A DNA stretch of 56,907 bases. It comes from a virus. Position numbers and translations under genes: made by a program. The notes beneath the pieces were generated by a model. That model saw only the letters and a list, made by a program, of their open reading frames with translations, made no database searches and was not told the DNA's origin. Location: positions 1 to 56,907 of IMG/VR virus record IMGVR_UViG_3300028829_004530; one strand, given 5' to 3'. Shown here one piece after another: positions 32,565 through 40,606 of the stretch; position 1 is the first letter of the stretch; the number at the start of each line of letters is the position of its first letter.

Positions 32565-33502
32565 TATAGATTAGTAAAGTTTCTGTTGTTATACTTAATA
32601 ATCATCTTATAAGCCTTAATAAGCTCCACTACACCACTATCTATTGTATGTGTAGGTCTCCACCCATAATTCTCTAATTTATCATTAGAGACGATGTAAT
32701 TCCTATTATCAAAGTCTGATGAAAAGTCATTTTCCACAATAACTAGACTTGGTATGTGTTCTTTAATCTTCTCAGCTAATTCCATCTTAGATAGGTTAGC
32801 GGTTGAAAGACCTACGTTGAAGACATCATTATTTAATCTTTGATAATTCTCAATCCCGAAAAGGAATGTCTTAGCGATATCCTTAACATGGATATAGTTT
32901 CTCTTGAAATGAGATTGGAATAGAACTAGATAACCATCAACAACTGATTTGTAAACAAAGTCATTAACAAGAAGGTCAGTTCTCATTCTAGGTGATGCAC
33001 CGAATACAGTTGCCAATCTAAAGCAGATACCATTACCACTATTCATGATGTAGTCCTCAGCATCACATTTAGTCTTAGCATAGTGTGAAAGTGGGTTGAA
33101 TGGGCTATCCTCTGTGATAATATCTTCCGAACTACCATACTGACTATTCGTGTTAGGCATTAGTAGTTTTTGAGTTTCACTCATATTATCAACAATTACC
33201 TTAACGTGACCAAAATTTAACTTTGTTGCCAATTCCTTATTAGCATCACATGCTGGTGCACCAACAATTGCCGCCAATGGAATTATGATATCATAATTGG
33301 GAACAATACTAGTTAGATATTCAAAATCTGTTGCATCCTTGAGGATGAAATCAAAATTTTCATTTGAACAAAGATGTAGTAATGATGTTTGTCTGAGTGT
33401 TAGGTTATCTAAAACGTCTACCGCATAACCCTTATTTAATAATAATTCTGTTAATGTGGAACCTAAATATCCAGCCCCACCCGTGATTAAAACTTTTTTC
33501 AT
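32564..33502 (-). CDS. NAD-dependent sugar epimerase/dehydratase
   Basis: Extended SDR: NAD motif G-G-A-G-Y-L-G (8-14), acidic end of beta-2 in V-L-D-N-L (30-34), P-L-A-A-I-V-G-A-P-A-C (75-85), and the catalytic pair Tyr141/Lys145 in H-Y-A-K-T-K. The C-terminal R-N-Y-I-V-S-N-D-K-L and G-W-R-P-T-H-T pattern is common in UDP-glucose 4-epimerase-like enzymes. Likely role: epimerisation of a UDP- or dTDP-sugar for the glycan. The exact substrate cannot be read from the sequence. Confidence 0.87.
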   Translation of the reverse strand: MKKVLITGGAGYLGSTLTELLLNKGYAVDVLDNLTLRQTSLLHLCSNENFDFILKDATDFEYLTSIVPNYDIIIPLAAIVGAPACDANKELATKLNFGHVKVIVDNMSETQKLLMPNTNSQYGSSEDIITEDSPFNPLSHYAKTKCDAEDYIMNSGNGICFRLATVFGASPRMRTDLLVNDFVYKSVVDGYLVLFQSHFKRNYIHVKDIAKTFLFGIENYQRLNNDVFNVGLSTANLSKMELAEKIKEHIPSLVIVENDFSSDFDNRNYIVSNDKLENYGWRPTHTIDSGVVELIKAYKMIIKYNNRNFTNL

Positions 33503-33508
33503 TTGTAA

Positions 33509-34204
33509 TTATTTTATTTTCTTTAGAATGAACCCAATATCATTGGTATCTAATGGGTTATATGTGTGTCTAGGTGATGCGTTAAAGTCGAATCCGATAT
33601 CTTCAAGACCACATTCTTTAAAGGTCTTTAACCACCATTCATTAGACTTAATACATTGATGGTTCTTACCTTCAACCAAATTAATCAGACAGATAAAGAC
33701 ACCATCATCATTAAGATGTTTCTTAATGTTATTCAAAACACTAGGTATATCTTCTGGTTTCGGGTGCTCTAAAACATCCCAAGCGGTGATAACATCAAAC
33801 GTTTGTTCACCAGTATCGTTAAACATTTGGAATGGTTTTGTGATGTCTGCTTTAAAGAGACACTTATCCTTAAGATTCAACCAATTATCATGAATGTCCT
33901 CAGTAAGTTTACTGGTATCACCAATATACCTAGGTTGTGGTTTTATTCTATTTTTCGATATTTGTATCATCTTAGATAAATCACTACCTTCAACCCCAAC
34001 AGCAACATTACCCATATTATAGACATCAACTACTGATTGACCACCAGCACAACCTAAATCCATATAGGAAAAGTCTTCTTTGTTGGTGATTCGTTTTAGT
34101 TCCTCTAAGTATACTGGGTTAGAGTGATTATTTTGTGCAGCCCCTTGTATTGGATTTTCAAAGTCTGGTCCAACAGCATTCGGGTGATTAGTTTCTATTC
34201 TCAT
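33509..34204 (-). CDS. SAM-dependent methyltransferase, 231 aa
   Basis: Class I methyltransferase with motif I Y-M-D-L-G-C-A-G-G-Q-S (47-57), acidic G-V-E-G-S-D, and motif IV V-I-T-A-W-D-V-L-E-H-P, the pattern of Methyltransf_11/23 enzymes. Its start overlaps the upstream C-methyltransferase gene by 4 nt (ATGA). It probably modifies a sugar or a glycosylated precursor. Three methyltransferases in this operon suggest a heavily decorated glycan. Confidence 0.82.
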   Translation of the reverse strand: MRIETNHPNAVGPDFENPIQGAAQNNHSNPVYLEELKRITNKEDFSYMDLGCAGGQSVVDVYNMGNVAVGVEGSDLSKMIQISKNRIKPQPRYIGDTSKLTEDIHDNWLNLKDKCLFKADITKPFQMFNDTGEQTFDVITAWDVLEHPKPEDIPSVLNNIKKHLNDDGVFICLINLVEGKNHQCIKSNEWWLKTFKECGLEDIGFDFNASPRHTYNPLDTNDIGFILKKIK

Positions 34205-35433
34205 GCATCAACATTTTCAACTATCTCGACTTCTGGAAATGGTATAATGAATTTAACACCACCTTCAATCAGTTCCTTATTTCTTTCTATAATCTCATCA
34301 ACAAAGTTGTGTGCCAATAAAAGATAATAGTCTGGTACATCATCAGCACTCTCACGAACTATAGGTATGTGAGTGTTTGGTAGATAAAGCCCAATCTTAA
34401 GGTCATTAACCTCAACACACTTATCAATGAGTGTATTATCAATATTGAAGTAATTTAAAAGCGTATTACCCTTTGCTGGTGCCCCGTATGCATATATCTT
34501 AGCATCTGGGTTCTCTTCTTTGATTTTAACTAACATGTCTCGCAAGTCATTTCGCTTATCCTCAACAGTCTTCGCAAAATCTAAGAACACATCCTTAGTG
34601 TATTTCATATCCAACTTTTTAAGGTCAGTATACCTTTGATATTTCTTAGTATAGATAAATGGTGCCTTAGCATGTGATACCTTCGCAATAACGCTACCAC
34701 TATGGATTTCACTATAGTAAGCATCGAATATTTCAAGACCATATGGTTCTAAAAGTTTCCCTAGACTCCTAAGTGTGTAATAACACAAGTGCTCATGGTA
34801 AATACCATCAAAGTTTAACTTTTCAACCATCGTACCAGCATACATAAATTGAACAACAAATACACCGTCATCCATAAGAGCTTTCTTGATTCCTCTAATA
34901 ACACTATGTAATTCCTCTAAATGAAAGAATACACCAGATGCATTGATTAATTTAACCTTACCCTCAAGTTCATGTTTGGTGATTACTTCTTCATTGAAAA
35001 AATCGTTGATTGTTGAGATACCAGCATCCTTCGATAACTGTGCAATGTTGTCAGCTGATTCTACATTTAAAACATTATACATACCAGCCCTAGTATATTC
35101 TACTAATTGGGTTCCATCATTCCCACCAATATCTAAGATAAGGTCTTTAGGACCCAAATTAAATTGGTCTCGATTCTCAACTGCCAACTCAAAGAAGTGT
35201 TTCTTAAGAGTTTTGGTTGTTGACGATACGTACGTATGATTTTTAAACATTACTTCTTTAGGTACGGTGTAGTTTAATTGTAGTAATTCACAATTATTAC
35301 AATGTACTAAGTGTAATGGGTATTTTTCTTCTTTTCCTAATCTATCTTCGGTTAGAAAATCATTACACCAAGGATGTTCTCCTAGGTCTAATATGCTACT
35401 ATAATTTTCACTTTTACAAGATTTACATTTCAT
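34201..35433 (-). CDS. Sugar C-methyltransferase (NovU/TylCIII-like)
   Basis: The three-part layout of sugar C-methyltransferases is visible. An N-terminal zinc-binding module has C-K-S-C (3-6) and C-N-N-C (45-48). A SAM domain follows with I-L-D-I-G-G-N-D-G-T-Q (about 98-108) and the F-D-G-I-Y-H-E-H-L-C-Y-Y catalytic segment. A C-terminal domain has A-Y-G-A-P-A-K-G-N-T-L-L. Length 410 is normal. Family members add a branch methyl to keto-sugar nucleotides. The gene overlaps the next by 4 nt. The call is strong, though the sugar is unknown. Confidence 0.9.
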   Translation of the reverse strand: MKCKSCKSENYSSILDLGEHPWCNDFLTEDRLGKEEKYPLHLVHCNNCELLQLNYTVPKEVMFKNHTYVSSTTKTLKKHFFELAVENRDQFNLGPKDLILDIGGNDGTQLVEYTRAGMYNVLNVESADNIAQLSKDAGISTINDFFNEEVITKHELEGKVKLINASGVFFHLEELHSVIRGIKKALMDDGVFVVQFMYAGTMVEKLNFDGIYHEHLCYYTLRSLGKLLEPYGLEIFDAYYSEIHSGSVIAKVSHAKAPFIYTKKYQRYTDLKKLDMKYTKDVFLDFAKTVEDKRNDLRDMLVKIKEENPDAKIYAYGAPAKGNTLLNYFNIDNTLIDKCVEVNDLKIGLYLPNTHIPIVRESADDVPDYYLLLAHNFVDEIIERNKELIEGGVKFIIPFPEVEIVENVDA

Positions 35434-35442
35434 GGTTTAAAG

Positions 35443-36381
35443 TTAACCATTTTTTATAATATTGTAAAGGTTTTGTGTTGAGTAATTTAAAGATTTTTTA
35501 TAAGCTGATTCAATGATTGGTGTGTAGTCATCCCAATTGTTTAAGATATCTTTTATTTTACCTTCTAACTCAGTATTAGAATCGAAATATATAAAGTCCT
35601 CACCAGCGGTGTAGTATTCCTCTACTAGGTTCCATGGGTCTCTTTGAATTAGATTAAGTGTTCTAGACATTGCAGCTTCATTGAATCTAGATTTAAATTG
35701 AGGTGCTATCCCTAAATCATCAATGTGTTTAAAGGCTTCATTCTTAGACCAATCTTTTCGACTTTTAATATTATTAATATCTTTGGTACCTCTAATTGGG
35801 AATGTATTGTAACATATGGAAATCTTACACTCAGAAATCAAATTTAATTTTTCCTCGTTGGTTAGATTTAGATTTGTCGCATATTTACCTATTGTTTGTT
35901 TAGTTAATGGATTAATTCCAGTCGTCATCGACATGTATCTATAATTAAATTTAGATAGGGTTTCAAGGCATTGTATATATGTTGGACCATGTATCCCACC
36001 GTGATAACATACATCATACTTTTTCTCGGTATTTTTAGGTATATCAATTTCATTAAATGGATAACAGATAGTTTTATATTTATGAACACCTTTAACCTCA
36101 TTCAACCATCTATTAGTATATGGACAAATACCATAAATTTCATCAAATTTATTATCTAAATCCATATTCTGTTTACTACAAAATTCAGTTGGCATTGTTA
36201 CATTTAGATATACTTTTCTTTTGTAGTCTTTAATTTGATTAAAAGTATTATTATTAATTAAATTATTATAACCATATAATAAAACATTTTCCCCATCATC
36301 CTCATCAGATAATTCATCCAATCTAAAGAAATGGGTATTCGTCCCGTTAATTTCAAGTGATAAATCCTTTAAGACTCTCAT
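35443..36381 (-). CDS. Probable GT-B glycosyltransferase, 312 aa
   Basis: A divergent glycosyltransferase-like protein: Y-D-V-C-Y-H-G-G-I-H-G-P-T-Y-I in the hinge/donor region, a K-S-R-F-N-E-A-A-M-S-R-T-L-N segment like the E-A-x-x-x-G motif of group 1 enzymes, and a C-terminal helical closing segment. The N-terminal domain is Asn-rich. No membrane segment. It lies 9 nt behind the C-methyltransferase start and overlaps its upstream neighbour by 4 nt, within the glycan operon. The exact family is uncertain. Confidence 0.65.
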   Translation of the reverse strand: MRVLKDLSLEINGTNTHFFRLDELSDEDDGENVLLYGYNNLINNNTFNQIKDYKRKVYLNVTMPTEFCSKQNMDLDNKFDEIYGICPYTNRWLNEVKGVHKYKTICYPFNEIDIPKNTEKKYDVCYHGGIHGPTYIQCLETLSKFNYRYMSMTTGINPLTKQTIGKYATNLNLTNEEKLNLISECKISICYNTFPIRGTKDINNIKSRKDWSKNEAFKHIDDLGIAPQFKSRFNEAAMSRTLNLIQRDPWNLVEEYYTAGEDFIYFDSNTELEGKIKDILNNWDDYTPIIESAYKKSLNYSTQNLYNIIKNG

Positions 36382-37115
36382 ATATACCCTCTTTTTTTTA
36401 TGTCGATATTATATTCATCTAATAATGGTAGTAATTCTTTAGGGTATTCTGATTTATTCCATTTACCTTTAATTATTGCGGTTGCAATGTATGGAAATAC
36501 ATCAGTATCATAATGATACATCCCACGCTTTGCTTCACCACTATAGTATGATAAACCAATCATATTTAATTCTCTACACAAATCATTTCCAGCCACTTCA
36601 AAATGACCGTGTTGTGCACCACCAGCCCCTATGTGTAAGTCTGGTCCAATCTCATGTATTTTTTTAATACTATCAGTCCTCCAAATTGCTGCTGTTTGAC
36701 TATAAAAATGGGGTTGTTTATGAGTTAGGAAGTATAATTCATTATTAAATTTATCGTTGGTGAAGTTTGGTCCTCTAGCTAATCTAATAAATGAGAATTC
36801 TGGGTTCTCTTCCAGTATTGATAAATAATCATTTATCTTGTCAACATTAACATTATCGTATAGTATATAATCTTCATTCAAATATAATATAAACTTCTCT
36901 GAAACTTCTTCAATACATTGTAAGTATTGTGTTCTGAACATATCATTACTATTATATATAATAGGTGTGTATTTAGAATCTAAACCATCACTATTATCAG
37001 TGAATATATATAGTTTATTGTTTGGGTAATATTTTTCTAACTGAATTAGAAATAAATCTAAAACATCTCTAGACGATGAGTGTGTGTTAACAACAATTGC
37101 GTAATTAGTATTCAT
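36378..37115 (-). CDS. GT-A-like glycosyltransferase, 245 aa
   Basis: The N-terminal strand Y-A-I-V-V-N-T-H-S-S and the acidic metal site I-L-Y-L-N-E-D-Y-I-L (77-86) have the form of a GT-A fold. The C-terminal half (Q-T-A-A-I-W-R, E-V-A-G-N-D-L-C) supplies the acceptor region. The classical D-x-D is replaced by N-E-D. It overlaps the sulfotransferase gene by 11 nt. Glycan assembly is the likely role; donor unknown. Confidence 0.68.
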   Translation of the reverse strand: MNTNYAIVVNTHSSSRDVLDLFLIQLEKYYPNNKLYIFTDNSDGLDSKYTPIIYNSNDMFRTQYLQCIEEVSEKFILYLNEDYILYDNVNVDKINDYLSILEENPEFSFIRLARGPNFTNDKFNNELYFLTHKQPHFYSQTAAIWRTDSIKKIHEIGPDLHIGAGGAQHGHFEVAGNDLCRELNMIGLSYYSGEAKRGMYHYDTDVFPYIATAIIKGKWNKSEYPKELLPLLDEYNIDIKKRGYI

Positions 37116-37671
37116 AATTAAAGTATTCTATATCTTCTTTGAAAAGGTTTCGTACTAACTCTATACTTTCCTTATCATAATATTCCTTATACCCCCCTCG
37201 TTTACTCTTTTTTTTGTGGGGTATATTATTAATCTGTATCCCAACTTTATCACCAATTGATTGAACCTCAGTATCATAATCCTCAAATCTAGCAATATAG
37301 TCAACTAATAATTCTCCATTATCGTCAATAATCCAAGATTTCTGTGATTTAATTAATATATCATACCATTGATTATCCCTATTACAAAAACCAACCACGA
37401 ATTCTTTAAATGAGTTTGGAATGGTTTTTTTATGGTGTTGATTTTCTGGTTCTGAACCAAATTTATAATAATGGTAAATTGAAACTAACCTATCCCATGG
37501 ATTTCTAACAAAGGTGAATTTTAAATAATCATCCCAAATATCTGAGTAAGTTTCCTTGGCAACAACACCATTTAAATGTTGAACTCCCTTCATCCCTAAT
37601 ACGGTTTCAATTGAACTACCACCAGTCTTAGGTATGTGAATTATTATTGTTTTTAGTTTATGAGAAATCAT
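37105..37671 (-). CDS. Sulfotransferase family protein
   Basis: Sulfotransferases move sulfate from PAPS to sugars or proteins. The 5'-phosphosulfate loop is H-I-P-K-T-G-G-S-S (12-20), and the 3'-phosphate site is F-T-F-V-R-N-P-W-D-R-L (52-62), with an S-I-Y-H-Y-Y helix following. This is the pattern of the heparan 2-O-/carbohydrate sulfotransferase group (Sulfotransfer_2). The length of 188 is compact. It overlaps genes on both sides, so it belongs to the glycan operon and probably sulfates the glycan. Sulfated glycans are common in marine settings; in phage genomes the gene is rare. PAPS would come from the host. Confidence 0.85.
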   Translation of the reverse strand: MISHKLKTIIIHIPKTGGSSIETVLGMKGVQHLNGVVAKETYSDIWDDYLKFTFVRNPWDRLVSIYHYYKFGSEPENQHHKKTIPNSFKEFVVGFCNRDNQWYDILIKSQKSWIIDDNGELLVDYIARFEDYDTEVQSIGDKVGIQINNIPHKKKSKRGGYKEYYDKESIELVRNLFKEDIEYFNYEY

Positions 37672-38318
37672 ATTTTATCATATTTTTTAAATACAGTAAA
37701 CTCAGTTAAGTCTCTATAACCGTTATCTTCACCTAAATCTGGAACATGCTCTGGATAGTTCTGCATTAGGGATAGACCGTGAGCAGCTTCTTGTGGTGTC
37801 ATGTACATATTCCACCCAAGCATTTTAATATCATCTTCATGGTATAATTTCTCACTTCTACCTTCATATCTAGCAGTCTTAAACCACTCAACAGCATCAG
37901 CATCATTAGTTAAGATTACCCCACCCTTCCCAATCTTGAGGTGTTTCTTGATATGAAATGATAAACACATGAAAGTGTCTTTAATATACATGTCACTAGT
38001 GAAGCGTTTAGCCGCATCATAAATTGGATACGGAGCTAATTGATAAATCCCCCTCCAATTATTGGTTTTGAATGATGTATCAAATACTAAATTATGTCCA
38101 GAGTGAATCACCGATTGTGGAACCGATAAATATGTCTTACTAGGTATGATAACATCTTTGTTATTACCTAAGTGTTTTTGATACATTAAACACAAGAATA
38201 ATGCATTGGTACAGCTATCAACAGATACTGCATATTTAGCTCCTGTGTATTCAGCAACTGATTCTTCAAACATCTTTACGATATTATAAGGGTTGTGTTT
38301 CTTTCTATCAAATCCCAT
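37668..38318 (-). CDS. DegT/DnrJ-type aminotransferase, short form
   Basis: Sugar aminotransferase-like PLP protein: Y-A-V-S-V-D-S-C-T-N-A-L-F (cofactor phosphate region), V-I-I-P-S-K-T-Y-L-S-V-P (substrate region), Y-D-A-A-K-R and the PLP-lysine region S-F-H-I-K-K-H-L-K-I-G-K-G-G. At 216 residues it lacks most of the C-terminal domain of the usual 370-residue enzymes. It may be a trimmed active enzyme, since large-phage versions can be compact, or a degenerate one. It overlaps the acyltransferase gene by 11 nt, the common pair for making N-acylated amino sugars. Confidence 0.8.
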   Translation of the reverse strand: MGFDRKKHNPYNIVKMFEESVAEYTGAKYAVSVDSCTNALFLCLMYQKHLGNNKDVIIPSKTYLSVPQSVIHSGHNLVFDTSFKTNNWRGIYQLAPYPIYDAAKRFTSDMYIKDTFMCLSFHIKKHLKIGKGGVILTNDADAVEWFKTARYEGRSEKLYHEDDIKMLGWNMYMTPQEAAHGLSLMQNYPEHVPDLGEDNGYRDLTEFTVFKKYDKI

Positions 38319-39099
38319 GTGGTGTAAATTTAGCTTTTGTTGGAAGTAAGAATTTCATAAATTCCACCTCATCTTTAGTTCTTTTTTTGGTATATGTTCT
38401 AGTGTCTACATCAAAGTAAGATAATTCATCATCTAGATTAAATTTGTCAACACTATCAACAATTTTAATGGTTGAGTGTGCATCGAAGTCAAATAAGTGT
38501 TCAACCATCTTATCCATTTTCTCATCTATTGTTACATGATTGAACTGAGGTCCTACTTTATCAGTTATATCCTTTGCTGGTGTCCCAGCATATACATGAT
38601 TATATTCCATATCTTTAGTTATAACAGAACCAACCAATGCCATTGCTTTATCAGCAATAGTAACTGGTGAAACAATGCAGTGCCCAACCAACCAAACATC
38701 GTTGCCGATATTTAATTCATCATTGGACATGAATCGATTACCTTCAAGCATATCACCATAAAGGATGTGTGACCATAATTGAGAATTAGCTCCAATACCA
38801 ACATTATTACCTATTGTTGTACCACCAATACAATCCATTATTGTAAATTGACCAACCCAGCAGTTATGACCCATCTTAAATGGTTTGTAACCGTGTATAT
38901 TACAATGATGGTGTATCTTACTATAGTCACCTATTTCTACATCATCACAGATGATTTCAACGTTATGACCAATGTAAACATTATCCCCAAGAACTACTCT
39001 CTTAGCAGCACCATCAATACCCCTAATCTTCGCTGATGGGTCAATAAATGTACCCTCACCAATAATTAATTCCTCAACATGAATGTTTCCATTATTCAT
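38308..39099 (-). CDS. Hexapeptide-repeat acyltransferase
   Basis: ATG 39099 overlaps the upstream stop (TAATG) and is preferred to 39111. The N-terminal two thirds are left-handed beta-helix hexapeptide repeats (I-I-G-E-G-T, V-V-L-G-D-N, V-Y-I-G-H-N, V-E-I-G-D-Y, I-G-N-N-V-G-I-G-A-N), ending in Y-A-G-T-P-A-K. This is the LbetaH acetyl/acyltransferase fold. A distinct C-terminal domain of about 80 residues follows. It probably N- or O-acetylates a sugar made with the adjacent aminotransferase. The call of fold is firm; acyl donor is presumed acetyl-CoA. Confidence 0.87.
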   Translation of the reverse strand: MNNGNIHVEELIIGEGTFIDPSAKIRGIDGAAKRVVLGDNVYIGHNVEIICDDVEIGDYSKIHHHCNIHGYKPFKMGHNCWVGQFTIMDCIGGTTIGNNVGIGANSQLWSHILYGDMLEGNRFMSNDELNIGNDVWLVGHCIVSPVTIADKAMALVGSVITKDMEYNHVYAGTPAKDITDKVGPQFNHVTIDEKMDKMVEHLFDFDAHSTIKIVDSVDKFNLDDELSYFDVDTRTYTKKRTKDEVEFMKFLLPTKAKFTPHGI

Positions 39100-39890
39100 T
39101 ACCATATACAATTCTTATTTAAGTAATTTCTACCTTGTTTTAACCAATATTCAGATAGGTAAGCTCTACTACCTTTCCAACCTTCCATCTTCATTAATGG
39201 ATTTAATGTACTTCCAATGTCTATATATGTGTTTGTATCGTTCGCCTCATATAGTTGGTGAATGATGACGTTACTAAGACTACCACAAGATACTAGAAAT
39301 ACATGATTCTCAATACCTTCCTTTTCAATATAATCCTTTAATACATCCACTAAAAAGTAATCGTTTATAAAACAATTGGACCCGACTCTAAAACTCTTCT
39401 TAACGTCGAATGGTAATTCATTTAATTTTGCAATTTCATTAACAACCATTATAATTTCTTTATCCTTGAATAACGGTACAATTTCATCCATGAATTTCTC
39501 ATAGTTACCATTATTCCATAGATTTGCCCATGTAAGACTTTCATCCGTATTATCAGTACCATGCAAATCTAACTGCCAATTAAAATCTGTATCACCAACA
39601 CAGCATCTACAGCTAATACCCTTGTAGTAATTATCCTTTTTAAATTGTAGGGAATCTATTAATTTTTGTCTGTTGAATTGGTGTTCCTCTGGGATGAATT
39701 TTTTTTGTTCTTCTTTATTATACCATCCACTACGTTGGACACCATCTAATGACCAAAAGTTTTCAGCTAATTCAACTGGTCTGTTTTGTAATGTATGTAA
39801 TTCACCATCAGAAAATCTAGCAAAGGCAAAATTCTCACCCTTAACTAATTTATCTTTTAATTTATTAAAATCCTCTTTAAAATCTTTCAT
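39099..39890 (-). CDS. GT-D-like glycosyltransferase (DUF1792 type)
   Basis: The segment F-A-F-A-R-F-S-D-G-E-L matches the R-F-G-D-G-E signature with the D-x-E metal motif of GT-D fold enzymes. Near the C-terminus V-F-L-V-S-C-G-S-L-S-N-V-I and Y-I-D-I-G-S-T-L-N match the V-x-x-x-G-P... and D-I-G... segments of the same family. Length 263 is normal. Its ends overlap neighbours by 1 nt on both sides. It probably adds one sugar in glycan assembly. Confidence 0.72.
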   Translation of the reverse strand: MKDFKEDFNKLKDKLVKGENFAFARFSDGELHTLQNRPVELAENFWSLDGVQRSGWYNKEEQKKFIPEEHQFNRQKLIDSLQFKKDNYYKGISCRCCVGDTDFNWQLDLHGTDNTDESLTWANLWNNGNYEKFMDEIVPLFKDKEIIMVVNEIAKLNELPFDVKKSFRVGSNCFINDYFLVDVLKDYIEKEGIENHVFLVSCGSLSNVIIHQLYEANDTNTYIDIGSTLNPLMKMEGWKGSRAYLSEYWLKQGRNYLNKNCIW

Positions 39891-40606
39891 TACTTTGCAT
39901 TTATTATCTTAAATCCATTTCCAATTAAATGTTTATAATATTTATTCATCAACTCAATATTAGCTGGAATCAATGATAAACCATTTTTCTCAGTTCCCAT
40001 TTCCCAACCCTTAAGGCTACTCCACATCTCCTTTGCATGTTCTGGGTGTGGTGGGACATATGTGTTAATACCTAAGTATTTTTGAAGCATATAAGAAAAA
40101 TGCATATCTTCCCCAACAACATTAAAACCTTCTGGTGGTAATTCTCTAAACATAGTTGAGAGCCATTCTCGTTTGAAAAACCAAGCGTGTCCAACTATAT
40201 CAACTTGGACTGGTTTGTTGTTGGGGTTAGCCCATCCAAATCTAGTGTTTGGTAAATAACCATTTTCAGAGTTATAAACTAACCCAATACCACCTAATAA
40301 ACCTTCATGACTTTTCATCGTATTGAGGCAGTTTTCAAACCACATAGGACCTGGTATTGTATCATCATCAAATACACAAATATACTCAGTTTTAGCATTT
40401 AAAGCATATGCGAATCTAGCCCATACACCAAAGTTTTTATTTGATGAAGCTGTAGTCAATTTCGATGTTAATTCTGGGTCAAATCCCTCAGAACTATTTT
40501 GCCAAAGCATTATCTCAGCTGGCTCCACCGTTTGATTTTGAATCGCCTCTACTTGTTCTTTAAGAAATTGTGGTCTTTTATAACCATTTAAAATTGCTGT
40601 AATCAT
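39890..40606 (-). CDS. Family-2 glycosyltransferase, 238 aa
   Basis: GT-A domain: M-I-T-A-I-L-N-G-Y-K-R-P, I-Q-N-Q-T-V-E-P-A-E-I, the nucleotide/metal site V-F-D-D-D-T (78-83), and the acceptor region with G-E-D-M-H-F-S-Y. No membrane segment. It overlaps the two-domain glycosyltransferase gene by 4 nt. It acts in the cytoplasm on an unknown acceptor. Confidence 0.85.
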   Translation of the reverse strand: MITAILNGYKRPQFLKEQVEAIQNQTVEPAEIMLWQNSSEGFDPELTSKLTTASSNKNFGVWARFAYALNAKTEYICVFDDDTIPGPMWFENCLNTMKSHEGLLGGIGLVYNSENGYLPNTRFGWANPNNKPVQVDIVGHAWFFKREWLSTMFRELPPEGFNVVGEDMHFSYMLQKYLGINTYVPPHPEHAKEMWSSLKGWEMGTEKNGLSLIPANIELMNKYYKHLIGNGFKIINAK

